Shown: positions 25,857 to 36,732 of the stretch, piece after piece
How the letters are laid out: the number at the start of each line of letters is the position of its first letter
Position numbering within the stretch: position 1 is the first letter of the stretch
Assembly: GCF_040546585.1 (NCBI RefSeq)
Contig: NZ_JBEPOC010000001.1
Location: forward strand, 3,826,915 to 3,890,914
From: Marmoricola sp. OAE513
GTDB lineage: Bacteria; Actinomycetota; Actinomycetes; Propionibacteriales; Nocardioidaceae
Direction: 5' to 3'
Length of the DNA: 64,000 nt
Notes under the pieces: model-generated
What the model saw: only the letters and a program-made list of their open reading frames with translations
What the model was told of the DNA's origin: nothing
Database searches by the model: none
Program-made: the position numbers and the translations under genes

Positions 25857-26717
25857 GTGAGGTTCTTGTTCACCCGTCGCTGGGTCCTGTTCGCGCTGAC
25901 CGTCGCGGCGCTGGCCTGGTTGGCCACCCAGCTCGGGCAGTGGCAGTTCGGCCGGCTCGACGAGCGCCGCGAGCTGAACACCCTGGTGGCCAAGAACCTC
26001 GACCTCCCACCCGTCCCGGTCGCCGACGTCCTCAGCATCGGCAAGGACCCGGCCAAGGGCGACGAGTGGCGCAAGGTGGTCGTGCACGGCACCTGGGACG
26101 ACGAGAACACCATCGTGCTGAAGTACCAGACCCGCGACGGCGGGCCCGGGGTCGACGTCGTCACTCCCCTGGTCACCTGCGCCCAGGTGGAGACCGGCGG
26201 CAACGGGGACCCGGACGACGACACCTGCGCGACCAACGGTCCGGCCGTCCTGGTGGACCGCGGCTGGATGAAGACCGACAACAGCGGCGGTGAGCGTCCG
26301 AAGCTCCCGGCCGCCACCGCGGGCCAGGTCACCGTGGTCGGCTGGGTGCGCCGCAACGCGACGGGCGGCTCGACCGAGGTCAACGACCTGGCCACCCGCG
26401 CGGTCTCGAGCAAGGCGGCCAGCGCGGTGCTGAACCAGCAGAAGACCGGCTACGAGCTCTACGGCGGCTGGCTGGACCTGCACACCGAGACGCCCGAGGC
26501 GGAGGGCAGCCTCGCGGCTGTCGAGCTGCCCGACGACACCAGCGAGGGTCCGCACTTCTTCTACGGCCTGCAGTGGTGGTTCTTCGCCGCCCTGGCCATC
26601 TTCGGGTTCGGCTACCTCGCGTACGACGAGCGTCGCCAGGCACGTTCACAAGCGCGCTCAGAGGGCGCGCAGCATGCCCCCGTCGACCGGGAGCATGACT
26701 CCGGTCACGAACGATGA
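25857..26717 (+). CDS. SURF1 family cytochrome oxidase assembly protein
   Basis: 286 aa. Two membrane helices at the ends (about 6-26 and 230-250) enclose an extracytoplasmic domain; LGQWQFGRLDERRE after the first helix and FYGLQWWFFAALAIFG in the last are SURF1 hallmarks. SURF1 helps insert heme a into cytochrome aa3 oxidase, which fits ctaA and ctaB elsewhere in the window. GTG 25857 is preceded by TACGCT (25844-25849), seven bases upstream. Its last 60 bases overlap the convergent SDR-like gene. Confidence 0.92.
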   Translation: MRFLFTRRWVLFALTVAALAWLATQLGQWQFGRLDERRELNTLVAKNLDLPPVPVADVLSIGKDPAKGDEWRKVVVHGTWDDENTIVLKYQTRDGGPGVDVVTPLVTCAQVETGGNGDPDDDTCATNGPAVLVDRGWMKTDNSGGERPKLPAATAGQVTVVGWVRRNATGGSTEVNDLATRAVSSKAASAVLNQQKTGYELYGGWLDLHTETPEAEGSLAAVELPDDTSEGPHFFYGLQWWFFAALAIFGFGYLAYDERRQARSQARSEGAQHAPVDREHDSGHER

Positions 26718-27413
26718 CTGCGGGCTGAGCAGGAACGCAGCCGCTTCGGCGAACTCCGCCGGCTCCCCGTAGCGGCCCAGCGGGATCGACTCGATCGCGC
26801 GTGCCTTGGCCGCCTCGCCGTCGCCGGTCCCGGCGTCGAGCTCGGCCAGCCGGTCCGTGGCGATCCGTCCGGGCAGCAGGCCGTTCACCCGGATGGCGCG
26901 CGGTCCCAGCTCGTCGGCCAGGGTCTTGGCGACCATGGCGAGCCCGGGACGCAGCCCGTTCGAGACCGCCAGGTTGGCCAGCGGAGCCCGGACCGAGGAG
27001 GAGAGCACGAACGCGATCGAGCCGGGACCGGAGATCGCCTCGGCCACCGTGCGTGCGGTGCGGACCGCGCCGAGGAACACCGACTCGAACGCAGCGGTCC
27101 ACGCTGCGTCGGGCGTCTCCATCACGGTGCCCGTGGGCGGACCGCCGACCGAGATCAGCGCACCGTCGAGCCTGCCGAACGCGCTCCGCGCGAGCTCCAC
27201 GAGACCGGCGGCCGCGTCGGGCGAGGCCGAGTCCGCGGCCAGGCCGCGGGCACCCTCGCCGAGCCGGGTGACCGCGGCGTCCACGCCCTCCTGGTGCCGC
27301 CCGGACACCACGACCCGGGCGCCGCGCTCGAGGAGCAGCGCGGCGGTCGCGAAGCCGAGACCGCGGGTACCGCCGGTGACGACGTAGACGGAACCCTCCA
27401 GGGGGCCGTTCAC
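26658..27413 (-). CDS. SDR-fold protein lacking the catalytic Tyr and Lys
   Basis: 251 aa. The Rossmann site TGGTRGLG (residues 14-21) is intact, so NAD(P) binding is likely, but the YxxxK position reads S151-N-G-L-R155: Tyr is replaced by Ser and Lys by Arg. This matches a known atypical branch annotated as BKR-like SDR. The GTG start overlaps the stop of the upstream ABC exporter (GTGA at 27410-27413), so the two are co-expressed. Enzyme activity is doubtful or differs from classical SDRs. Confidence 0.87.
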   Translation of the reverse strand: MNGPLEGSVYVVTGGTRGLGFATAALLLERGARVVVSGRHQEGVDAAVTRLGEGARGLAADSASPDAAAGLVELARSAFGRLDGALISVGGPPTGTVMETPDAAWTAAFESVFLGAVRTARTVAEAISGPGSIAFVLSSSVRAPLANLAVSNGLRPGLAMVAKTLADELGPRAIRVNGLLPGRIATDRLAELDAGTGDGEAAKARAIESIPLGRYGEPAEFAEAAAFLLSPQSSFVTGVMLPVDGGMLRAL

Positions 27414-29290
27414 GGCTGCACCAGCACGTCGGTGGCGAACTGGGTGGCGTACAGGTGGGCGTAGGTGCCGTCCAGGGCGACCAGCTCCGCGTGCGTGCCG
27501 CGCTCACTGATCCGCCCGTCCTCGACGACAAGGATCTGGTCGGCGTTCAGCACCGTCGAGAGCCGGTGGGCGATCACCAGCGACGTGCGCCCCTCCAGGG
27601 CCTTGTCGAGCGCCGCCTGGACGGCCTGCTCGGACTCGGAGTCCAGGTGGGCGGTCGCTTCGTCCAGCACCACGATCGAGGGGGCCTTGAGGAGCAGGCG
27701 CGCGATCGCGAGCCGCTGCCGCTCCCCACCGGAGAGCCGGTAACCGCGGTCGCCGACGACCGTGTCCAGCTCGTCGGGCAGCGACCGCACCAGGGAACCG
27801 ATCTGGGCGGCGTCGAGCGCGTCCCAGATCTCGGTGTCGGCCGCGCCCGGCCGCGCGTAGCGGAGGTTCGCCCGGATCGTGTCGTGGAACATGTGCGCGT
27901 CCTGGGTGACGTACCCGATCGTGTCCTCGAGCGACTGCAGGGTGAGGTCACGGACGTCGTGCGAACCCACGCGCACGGCGCCGCCAGTGACGTCGTACAG
28001 GCGCGCGACGAGGTGGGTGATCGTCGTCTTCCCGGCGCCCGAGGGCCCGACCAGGGCGACCATCTGCCCGCGCTCCGCGGTGAAGGAGACGTCGTGCAGC
28101 ACCTGTGCCTGGTCCCGGCTCTCGGGCCGTGCGACCACCTCGAGGCTCGCCAGTGAGACCTCGTCGGCGCGCGGGTAGGTGAAGTCGACCTGGTCGAACT
28201 CCAGGCGACCGGCGGTGTGCGGCAGGATCACCGCGTCCGGGCGCTCGGCGACGGTCGAGGGCAGATCGAGGACCTCGAAGACACGGTCGAAGCTGACCAG
28301 CGCGGTCATCACGTCGACCCGCACGTTCGAGAGCCCCTGCAGCGGTCCCAGAAGACGCAGCAGCAGGGTCGCCAACGCGGTCAGGGTGCCGATCGTCAGG
28401 GTCGAGTCGATGACCAGGTGGCCGCCGATCCCCCAGACCAGCGCCGTCGCCAGTGCCGGGATGAGCATCATCGTGGCCGCGAAGATCCGCGTGACCAGCG
28501 AGATCCGTATGCCGAGGTCGCGGACCACGCCGGCCTTCTCGGCGTACACGGCGTCCTCGTCCTCCCGGCGTCCGAAGAGCTTGAGCAGCAGCGCGCCGCC
28601 GACGTTGAAGCGCTCGGTCATCAGGCTGGACAGGTCGGCGTTGCCGTCCATCTGCTGGCGGGTCAGTCCGCTCAGCTGGCGCCCGACCCAGCGCGAGGCG
28701 ACCAGCAGGATCGGGAACAGCGCCAGGCAGGCCAGCGTGATCTGCCACGACAGCGTGACCATCGCGACCCCGACGACGACGACCGAGATCGTGTTGGCCA
28801 CGGTGCTGGACAGCGTCGAGGTGAACGCGCGCTGGGCCCCGATGACGTCGTTGTTGAGCCGGGAGACCAACGCACCGGTCTGGGTGCGGGTGAAGAACGC
28901 CAGCGACATCCGCTGGACGTGGGCGAAGACCTGGGTACGCAGGTCGAAGATCAGGTTCTCCCCGATCCGCGACGACAGGTAACCACTGGCGACCCCGAGC
29001 AGCGCGTCGACCAGGGCGACGCCGACCATCGCCAGCGCGACCCAGGTGATCACCGAACCGTTGCCGGCCACGATCCCGTCGTCGAGGAGGTACTTGACCA
29101 GCAGCGGCGTGACCACGACGAGCGCGGCGTCGAGGACGACGAAGAAGATGAACCCGGAGATCAGCTTCTTGTGCGGGCCGGCGAAGCCGAGGACACGTCG
29201 CAGCGTGCGTCGGGTCAGCTTCTGGTCGACGACCGACGGGTCGGTGCGCATCGCACGCATCGCCGCCATCATCGGGCTCATCGCGCTCAT
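27410..29290 (-). CDS. ABC exporter, fused permease and ATPase (MsbA/BmrA type)
   Basis: 626 aa. Six membrane helices (about 45-330) precede an ATPase domain with Walker A GPSGAGKTT, signature LSGGERQR, Walker B IVVLDEATAHLD and switch His in IAHRLS. Half-size exporters dimerise and expel lipids or drugs. A GAGGAGG Shine-Dalgarno sits before ATG 29290, unlike the many leaderless genes here. It is coupled to the atypical SDR downstream. The substrate cannot be predicted. Confidence 0.93.
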   Translation of the reverse strand: MSAMSPMMAAMRAMRTDPSVVDQKLTRRTLRRVLGFAGPHKKLISGFIFFVVLDAALVVVTPLLVKYLLDDGIVAGNGSVITWVALAMVGVALVDALLGVASGYLSSRIGENLIFDLRTQVFAHVQRMSLAFFTRTQTGALVSRLNNDVIGAQRAFTSTLSSTVANTISVVVVGVAMVTLSWQITLACLALFPILLVASRWVGRQLSGLTRQQMDGNADLSSLMTERFNVGGALLLKLFGRREDEDAVYAEKAGVVRDLGIRISLVTRIFAATMMLIPALATALVWGIGGHLVIDSTLTIGTLTALATLLLRLLGPLQGLSNVRVDVMTALVSFDRVFEVLDLPSTVAERPDAVILPHTAGRLEFDQVDFTYPRADEVSLASLEVVARPESRDQAQVLHDVSFTAERGQMVALVGPSGAGKTTITHLVARLYDVTGGAVRVGSHDVRDLTLQSLEDTIGYVTQDAHMFHDTIRANLRYARPGAADTEIWDALDAAQIGSLVRSLPDELDTVVGDRGYRLSGGERQRLAIARLLLKAPSIVVLDEATAHLDSESEQAVQAALDKALEGRTSLVIAHRLSTVLNADQILVVEDGRISERGTHAELVALDGTYAHLYATQFATDVLVQP

Positions 29291-29315
29291 CTCGGTCCTC
29301 CTCGGTCCAGCGTGC

Positions 29316-30107
29316 TCAGCCCCCGTTGGACAGGGCGCGGAACCGGCGGGTCTGCGCGGTCCGCTCCAGCAGCCGCTGCGACTCCAGGTCGGTGGCCTTC
29401 GCGGACTGCAGCAGGGCCTTGGTCTCCTTCACCGCACCGGCGTTGACCTCCAGGAGCGCCGCGGTCAGCTCCGCGGTCGTCTCGTCGAGCTCGGCGGCCG
29501 GGACGACAGCGGTCGCCAACCCGATGGCGGCCGCCTCGGGCGCGGAGACCTGCCGAGCGGTCGCACAGATCTCCAGTGCCCGTGCATAGCCAACAAGCTC
29601 GACCAGGGGCTTTGTTCCCACCAGGTCCGGCACGAGGCCCAGCGCTGGCTCCTTCATGCAGAACCAGGCGTCCTCGGCAACGACCCGGAGGTCGCAGGCC
29701 AGGGCGAGCTGGAAGCCGGCGCCGATGGCGTAGCCGTGGACCTGGGCGACCGTGACGAACCGAGGATCGTGCAGCCAGGTGAACCCGCGCTGGTAGCCGT
29801 CGATGGTGTCGATGACGTGCTCGTCCGAGGACGCCGCGATGTCGAGGAACTCCTCCCCCTCGACCCCGCCCGGGCTGAGCAGCCCCAGGTCCAGCCCCGC
29901 CGAGAAGCAGGTGCCGGCGCCCTTGACGACGACGACGCGGACCTCTTCGGGCAGCGCCTCGCCGATCGCGGCGAGGTTGTGCCACAGCGACGGCACCTGC
30001 GAGTTGCGCTTCTGCGGCGCGTTCAGGGTGATGGTGGCGACGGCACCGTCGATCTCGAGGGCGAGGCGCGCTGCGGCGAGGGTGTCGGCGTCGGGGAGTC
30101 CAGGCAT
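29316..30107 (-). CDS. Enoyl-CoA hydratase/isomerase (crotonase) family
   Basis: 263 aa. The crotonase oxyanion-hole segments are CFSAGLDLGLL (about 68-78) and HGYAIGAGFQLALACDLRV (about 125-143). At the two catalytic Glu positions the pattern differs from classical hydratases: acidic residues are seen in MKEPALGLVPDL, where PALGLVPD is conserved. It may be a hydratase or an isomerase. ATG 30107 has TAGGCT (30114-30119) six bases upstream. It precedes the ABC exporter by 25 bases on the same strand. Confidence 0.88.
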   Translation of the reverse strand: MPGLPDADTLAAARLALEIDGAVATITLNAPQKRNSQVPSLWHNLAAIGEALPEEVRVVVVKGAGTCFSAGLDLGLLSPGGVEGEEFLDIAASSDEHVIDTIDGYQRGFTWLHDPRFVTVAQVHGYAIGAGFQLALACDLRVVAEDAWFCMKEPALGLVPDLVGTKPLVELVGYARALEICATARQVSAPEAAAIGLATAVVPAAELDETTAELTAALLEVNAGAVKETKALLQSAKATDLESQRLLERTAQTRRFRALSNGG

Positions 30108-30136
30108 GGCCCGAGCCTAGTGGCGGACACCGACCC

Positions 30137-31738
<1,602 letters not shown>

Positions 31739-31784
31739 GGAGGCATTAGTCTACGAGTCGCACGGACGACGGAAGTAGGCGGGC

Positions 31785-32705
31785 ATGAGGTTCAATCCCA
31801 AGGCGAGCTCGGACGGTGGCCAGACCTCCCGCCGCACCGGTGGCGGCGGAGGCGGTGGGGGTATCGGCCTCCCCGGTCTCGGCGGCCGTGGCGGCGGCCG
31901 GCTTACCATCGGTGGGGTCGTGGCCGCGGGCCTGCTGTACCTGGTCGCCCAGCTCACCGGTGTCGACATGAGCGGCCTGACCGGCGACGGTGGCGGCGAC
32001 CAGACCGGGAGCGACGTCCGCTGCACGGGTGCCGAGGCCAACAAGTCGGAGACCGACGACTGCGCCATCTCGTTGCTGACCACGTCGATCCAGGACTACT
32101 GGAATACCACCTTCGCCGAGCAGGGCCTCGGTTCGTACGACCGTGCCCAGACGATCATCTTCGCCGGCGGCACCTCCTCGGGCTGCGGTGCCGCCCAGTC
32201 GGCGATGGGCCCGTTCTACTGCCCGAACGACGCCAGGGTGTACATCGACACCGACTTCATGGACGACATGCTCGAGGGTGACCTCGGCGCCCAGGGCGGC
32301 ACCTTCGCGCTCGCCTACGTGATGGCGCACGAGTACGGCCACCACGTCCAGGACCTGCTGGGCTACCTGAGCCGGATCCGGACCCAGCAGGGACCGAAGA
32401 GCGACTCGGTGAGGTCGGAGCTGATGGCCGACTGCCTCGGCGGCATGTGGGCCAAGGGCGCCCAGGAGACCAGGGACGCCGAGGGGAACACCATCATCGA
32501 GGGCCTCACCGAGGACGACATCGCCCGGGCCATCGACGCGGCGACGGCGGTCGGTGACGACCGGATCCAGAAGGCCGGCGGAGGCCGCGTCGACTCCGAG
32601 TCCTGGACGCACGGGTCCTCGAAGCAACGGGCGCGCTGGTTCAACATCGGTCTCGAGAAGGGCTCGTTCCAGGCCTGCGACACCTTCCGCGCCGGGGCAC
32701 TGTGA
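31785..32705 (+). CDS. Neutral zinc metallopeptidase (YpfJ type)
   Basis: 306 aa. A Gly-rich basic N-terminus (GGGGGGGGIG, GGRGGGR) is followed by one membrane helix (about 41-57) and an extracytoplasmic peptidase domain with HEYGHH at 182-187 and the third ligand probably in SELMADC. Cys pairs (CTGAEA/DDC, SGCG/FYC) may form disulfides. This is the putative neutral zinc metallopeptidase family. Its stop overlaps the bioA GTG (GTGA at 32702-32705), so it leads the biotin operon. GGAAG upstream of the ATG is a weak RBS. Confidence 0.9.
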   Translation: MRFNPKASSDGGQTSRRTGGGGGGGGIGLPGLGGRGGGRLTIGGVVAAGLLYLVAQLTGVDMSGLTGDGGGDQTGSDVRCTGAEANKSETDDCAISLLTTSIQDYWNTTFAEQGLGSYDRAQTIIFAGGTSSGCGAAQSAMGPFYCPNDARVYIDTDFMDDMLEGDLGAQGGTFALAYVMAHEYGHHVQDLLGYLSRIRTQQGPKSDSVRSELMADCLGGMWAKGAQETRDAEGNTIIEGLTEDDIARAIDAATAVGDDRIQKAGGGRVDSESWTHGSSKQRARWFNIGLEKGSFQACDTFRAGAL

Positions 32706-33991
32706 CCTCGTACGACGACCTCCTGGCGTTCGACCGGGACCACCTGTGGCACCCGTACTCCTCGATGACGGCACCGAGCCCGGTCCAGCAGGTGCTCTCG
32801 GCCCGCGGCGTCCGTCTGAGGCTGCAGCGTGACTCCGGCCCGGTCGAGGTGGTGGACGCGATGTCGTCCTGGTGGTGCGCCATCCACGGGTACGCCGTCC
32901 CTGAGCTCGACGCTGCCGTGGTCGACCAGCTCGGACGGATGAGCCACGTCATGTTCGGCGGTCTGACGCACGAGCCCGCCGTGCAGCTCGGGCGCCGACT
33001 CGTCGACCTGGCGCCCGCAGGCCTCGACAAGGTCTTCCTCGCCGACTCCGGCTCCGTGTCCGTCGAGGTCGCGATGAAGATGGCGTGGCAGGCGCACGCC
33101 CGCGACGGCATCGGTCGGACGAAGTTCTTCACCGTCCGCGGCGGCTACCACGGAGACACGTTCTCCCCCATGAGCGTCACCGACCCGGACGGCGGGATGC
33201 ACTCGCTGTACGCAGGCTTCCTGCCGGAGCACGTCTTCGCCGACCGCCCTCCGGCGACCGGCGAGCCGCTGGAGGAGTGGAAGTCGGCGACCCAGGCACT
33301 CTTCGAGCAGCACGCGGACGACGTCGCAGCGGTGATCCTCGAGCCGCTGCTGCAGGGCGCCGGCGGCATGCACGCGTACGACCCGGAGGCCGTCCGGTTT
33401 CTCGCGACCCTGGCCCGCGAGCACGGCGCACTGGTGATCTTCGACGAGATCGCGACCGGCTTCTGGCGCACCGGGACGGCGTGGGCGGCAGACGCCTGCG
33501 GTGTCACCCCGGACGTCCTGTGCGTCGGCAAGGCGCTCACCGGCGGATACGTGACGCTCGCTGCCGTGCTCACGACCGCTGAGGTCGCCGCCGCGGTCGA
33601 CGCCAGCCCGGCGGGCGCGATGATGCACGGACCGACCTTCATGGCGAACCCGTTGGCGTGCGCGGTCGCCGTTGCCAGCCTGGACCTGCTCGCGGCGACC
33701 GACCAGGCGGCCAACATCGCGCGGATCAACGCTGCCCTGGACGAGGGGCTCGCGCCCGCCCGCGACCTGGGCAGCGTGGCCGACGTCCGCACCCTCGGTG
33801 CCGTCGGGGTGGTCGAGCTGGGCACTCCCGTCGACGTGAGACGCGTCACCGAGGCCGCGCTCGCCCGCGGGGTCTGGGTCCGTCCGTTCCGCAATCTGGT
33901 CTACTCGATGCCGCCGTACGTGACGTCGGAGGAGGATCTGAGGACGATCACGACCGCGATCGTCGAAGCCGTCGAGGAGGTGCACGGATGA
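32702..33991 (+). CDS. bioA: Adenosylmethionine-8-amino-7-oxononanoate aminotransferase
   Basis: 429 aa class III aminotransferase. DRDHLWHPYSSM at the start is specific to BioA; WWCAIHGY, SGSVSVEVAMKMA and IFDEIATGFWRTG follow, and the PLP lysine is in CVGKALTGG. It makes 7,8-diaminopelargonate from KAPA with SAM as amino donor. The GTG start overlaps the metallopeptidase stop, and the stop overlaps bioF (ATGA). Confidence 0.96.
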   Translation: MTSYDDLLAFDRDHLWHPYSSMTAPSPVQQVLSARGVRLRLQRDSGPVEVVDAMSSWWCAIHGYAVPELDAAVVDQLGRMSHVMFGGLTHEPAVQLGRRLVDLAPAGLDKVFLADSGSVSVEVAMKMAWQAHARDGIGRTKFFTVRGGYHGDTFSPMSVTDPDGGMHSLYAGFLPEHVFADRPPATGEPLEEWKSATQALFEQHADDVAAVILEPLLQGAGGMHAYDPEAVRFLATLAREHGALVIFDEIATGFWRTGTAWAADACGVTPDVLCVGKALTGGYVTLAAVLTTAEVAAAVDASPAGAMMHGPTFMANPLACAVAVASLDLLAATDQAANIARINAALDEGLAPARDLGSVADVRTLGAVGVVELGTPVDVRRVTEAALARGVWVRPFRNLVYSMPPYVTSEEDLRTITTAIVEAVEEVHG

Positions 33992-35106
33992 GCTCGTTCA
34001 GCGACTGGCTGGCCCAACGTGCCGCCGCTCGCGCCGAGGCCGGCCTGGTCCGGAGCCTGTTCGCCAGCGACGTCGCCGGCCCGATGCTCGACCTGGCCGG
34101 GAACGACTACCTCGGACTCTCCCGCGACCCGCGCGTCGTCACGGCCGCAGCCAAGGCCGCGGAGGCGTACGGCGCCGGGGCCGGCGCATCCCGCCTGGTC
34201 ACCGGCACGCTCTCCGTGCACGAGCAGCTCGAGGACGCGCTGGCGGCCTTCACCGGGTTCCCCGCGGCGCTGGTGCTGTCCACCGGGTACCACGCCAACC
34301 TCGCGGTCGTCGCCGCCCTCGCGGACGCCGACACCCTGATCGTCTCCGACGCCCACGTGCACGCCTCGATGATCGATGCCTGCCGGCTCTCCCGCGGGAC
34401 GGTCCAGGTCGTCGGTCACAACGACGTCGCCGCCGTCGAGGCCGCGCTGGCCGACCGGACCCAGACACGCGCGCTCGTCCTCGTCGAGTCGATCTACTCC
34501 GTGCTCGGTGACGCCGCGCCGCTGGCAGAGCTCGCTGCGACGTGCGAGAAGCACGACGCCCTGCTGGTCGCCGACGAGGCGCACGCCCTCGGCGTCTGCG
34601 GGCCCGAGGGCCGCGGACTGCTGCACCAGGCCGGGTTGGCCGGAGCCGAGCACGTGGTCGCCACCCTGACGCTGAGCAAGTCCCTGGGGGCCCAAGGAGG
34701 CGCGGTCCTGTCCGGGGCCGCGGTCCGGGACCACCTGATCAACACCGCTCGCCCGTTCATCTACGACACCGGCCTGGCCCCCGCCGCGGCAGGCGCTGCG
34801 CTGGCAGCCCTCGAGGTGATCCTCGAGGAGCCCGAGCGCGTCGGTCGGGTCCGCGAGGTCGCCCGGCTACTGGCCGAGGCGTGCGGCGTACCGTCCGCCG
34901 ACGGTGCCGTGCTCGCGGTCGCCGTGCCCGGGCCCGAGGAGGCCGTGGCCGCCGTCGCCCGCGCCGCCGAGCAGGGAGTGCGGATCGGCTGCTTCCGACC
35001 GCCGTCCACCCCGGACGGCATCTCCCGGCTCCGCCTGACCGCCCACGCGCACCTGACCGAGGACGAGCTCGACCGGTCGGCCCGCGTGCTGCGAGGCCTG
35101 CTGTGA
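33988..35106 (+). CDS. bioF: 8-amino-7-oxononanoate synthase
   Basis: 372 aa alpha-oxoamine synthase. DLAGNDYLGLS, GAGASRLVTGT, VADEAHALGVCG and the PLP lysine in TLSKSLGAQGG are diagnostic. It condenses pimeloyl-ACP or pimeloyl-CoA with alanine to KAPA. ATG 33988 overlaps the bioA stop, and its TGA overlaps the bioD GTG (GTGA at 35103-35106). No bioB, bioC or bioH is present in the window. Confidence 0.96.
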   Translation: MSSFSDWLAQRAAARAEAGLVRSLFASDVAGPMLDLAGNDYLGLSRDPRVVTAAAKAAEAYGAGAGASRLVTGTLSVHEQLEDALAAFTGFPAALVLSTGYHANLAVVAALADADTLIVSDAHVHASMIDACRLSRGTVQVVGHNDVAAVEAALADRTQTRALVLVESIYSVLGDAAPLAELAATCEKHDALLVADEAHALGVCGPEGRGLLHQAGLAGAEHVVATLTLSKSLGAQGGAVLSGAAVRDHLINTARPFIYDTGLAPAAAGAALAALEVILEEPERVGRVREVARLLAEACGVPSADGAVLAVAVPGPEEAVAAVARAAEQGVRIGCFRPPSTPDGISRLRLTAHAHLTEDELDRSARVLRGLL

Positions 35107-35783
35107 CGACGGTCTGGTTCGTCACCGGCACCGACACCGAGGTCGGGAAGACCGTCGCCACCGCAGCGCTCGCCGTGGCACTTCGCCGTGCCGGCAGGGA
35201 CCCGTACGTCGTCAAGCCGGCTCAGACCGGCGTCACCGCCGACGAGCCCGGCGACCTGGCCGAGGTGCAACGGCTGACCGGCGGCGTCCCGGGACACGAG
35301 GGCGTCCGGCTGCTGGCTCCCCTCGCCCCCGATGCCGCGGCACGCCTCGAGGGCGCCTCGCTCCCCACGGTCGCCGCCCAGGCCGCTGCCGTCGTCGACG
35401 CAGCGAGCCGGCACCACGTGCTCGTCGAGGGTGCCGGTGGTCTGCTGGTGAACCTGGGCGACGACTGGGGTCTGCTCGACCTGGCCGATGCCGTGCAGGC
35501 GAGCGGCGCAGCGGTGAGCTGGGTCGTCGTGGCGCGGTCCGGGCTCGGCACCCTCAACCACTCCGCACTGACGGTCGACGCCATCCGGGCACGTGGTCAC
35601 CAGGTCGAGGGACTGGTGGTCGGGTCGTGGCCGGTCGAACCCGATCTGGCATCGGAGCAGAACCTGCTCGACCTGCCGCGGATGACCGGATCCCGCATCA
35701 TGGCGAGGATCCCCGCCGGCGCGGGCACCTGGGACGCCGAGGAGTTCGCCGCCGTGGTCGCCCCCGGCGTCGAGCTGGACTAA
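35103..35783 (+). CDS. bioD: Dethiobiotin synthetase
   Basis: 226 aa P-loop protein. GTDTEVGKT (residues 8-16) is the ATP loop, KPAQTG the substrate-binding lysine segment, and VEGAGGLLVNL the family signature. It closes the ureido ring of dethiobiotin with CO2 and ATP. It is the last gene of the coupled bioA-F-D set. Its TAA overlaps the stop of the convergent kinase-like gene (CTAA at 35780-35783). Confidence 0.96.
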   Translation: MTTVWFVTGTDTEVGKTVATAALAVALRRAGRDPYVVKPAQTGVTADEPGDLAEVQRLTGGVPGHEGVRLLAPLAPDAAARLEGASLPTVAAQAAAVVDAASRHHVLVEGAGGLLVNLGDDWGLLDLADAVQASGAAVSWVVVARSGLGTLNHSALTVDAIRARGHQVEGLVVGSWPVEPDLASEQNLLDLPRMTGSRIMARIPAGAGTWDAEEFAAVVAPGVELD

Positions 35784-36700
35784 CCGAGCAGCGACTCGAT
35801 CTGCGGCGCCTGGCGCTGCAGGGCGCGCAGGTGCGGCGCCACCGACGGGTGCCCGAACTTGCCCGCGAGGGCACCCTCTCCCCCGGCGACCCGGGACAGC
35901 GCCCACTCCGCTCGGCTGAAGACCGTGTAGACCGCCATCACCGTGGCGGCGGTGCGCACCGCGGCAGGGTCCGGACTGCCCCCGCTCTCGACCACCCCGT
36001 CGAGGAAGGTCGCGAGCAGCACCTCGAAGTCCTCGCGCGCCGAGAGCGCGTAGTAGCCCAGGTCGGTACCGACCGCCCCGACGCCGAAGCCCTGCCAGTC
36101 CACCGCCACAACGGCGTCCCCACGGGTGGCGACGAAGTTCGCCGGGACGGCGTCACCGTGCACGCGTCCACGGGGCGCCTCGTCGCGGGCGGCCAGCAGC
36201 CGAGCCCGGTTCGACCAGAGGTGGGCGGCCACGTCGGCCAGGGTGGTCCGCTCGAGCGTCGGCCACCCGCCCCGGCTCTCGGCGATCGCCAGCCGGTCGG
36301 TGAGGGTGCGTCGCGCTGCCCAGGCGGGCTCGTCGTACGGCGCCCCGGCGAAGCGTCCCAGCGACCGCGCCACCAGGAGCGAGGTGGGCGGTTCGGCGAC
36401 GACCTGCTCGGACCACAGCGTGATGCCGTCCTCGTCCTCGTCGCAGCGCAGGTAGCGCGGCGGGACCAGCCCGGGGCCGTCGACCACTTCGGAGCTCATC
36501 GCCACCTCGGCCTCGCGGCGCCAGTAGCCGGCGTGCGCGCGGTCCTCCAGCAGCGGCTGGTCGTCGGGTCCGGGCCGGCCGAGCCTCTTCACGACGGCTG
36601 CAGTGCCCTCGTGGACGGCCCTCCAGACGCCGACGGTGGCCGGACCGCCGCCGGCGGGCAGCGGGGTCCACGCGGGATCGGGCTGCCACATGCCACCCAT
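35780..36700 (-). CDS. Aminoglycoside-phosphotransferase-like kinase family protein
   Basis: 306 aa. The catalytic loop RGRVHGDAVPANF (His-Gly-Asp...Asn) and the metal-binding AVDWQGFGVG are those of the APH/choline-kinase fold. The N-lobe VVKRLGRPG carries the ATP-binding Lys. Substrate unknown; many such proteins are not resistance enzymes. Two starts are possible: ATG 36700 or ATG 36691 (MWQPDPAW); neither has a clear RBS. Confidence 0.82.
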   Translation of the reverse strand: MGGMWQPDPAWTPLPAGGGPATVGVWRAVHEGTAAVVKRLGRPGPDDQPLLEDRAHAGYWRREAEVAMSSEVVDGPGLVPPRYLRCDEDEDGITLWSEQVVAEPPTSLLVARSLGRFAGAPYDEPAWAARRTLTDRLAIAESRGGWPTLERTTLADVAAHLWSNRARLLAARDEAPRGRVHGDAVPANFVATRGDAVVAVDWQGFGVGAVGTDLGYYALSAREDFEVLLATFLDGVVESGGSPDPAAVRTAATVMAVYTVFSRAEWALSRVAGGEGALAGKFGHPSVAPHLRALQRQAPQIESLLG

Positions 36701-36732
36701 CGTGGCAGAAGCCCGACGACTATGCTCCGAGC

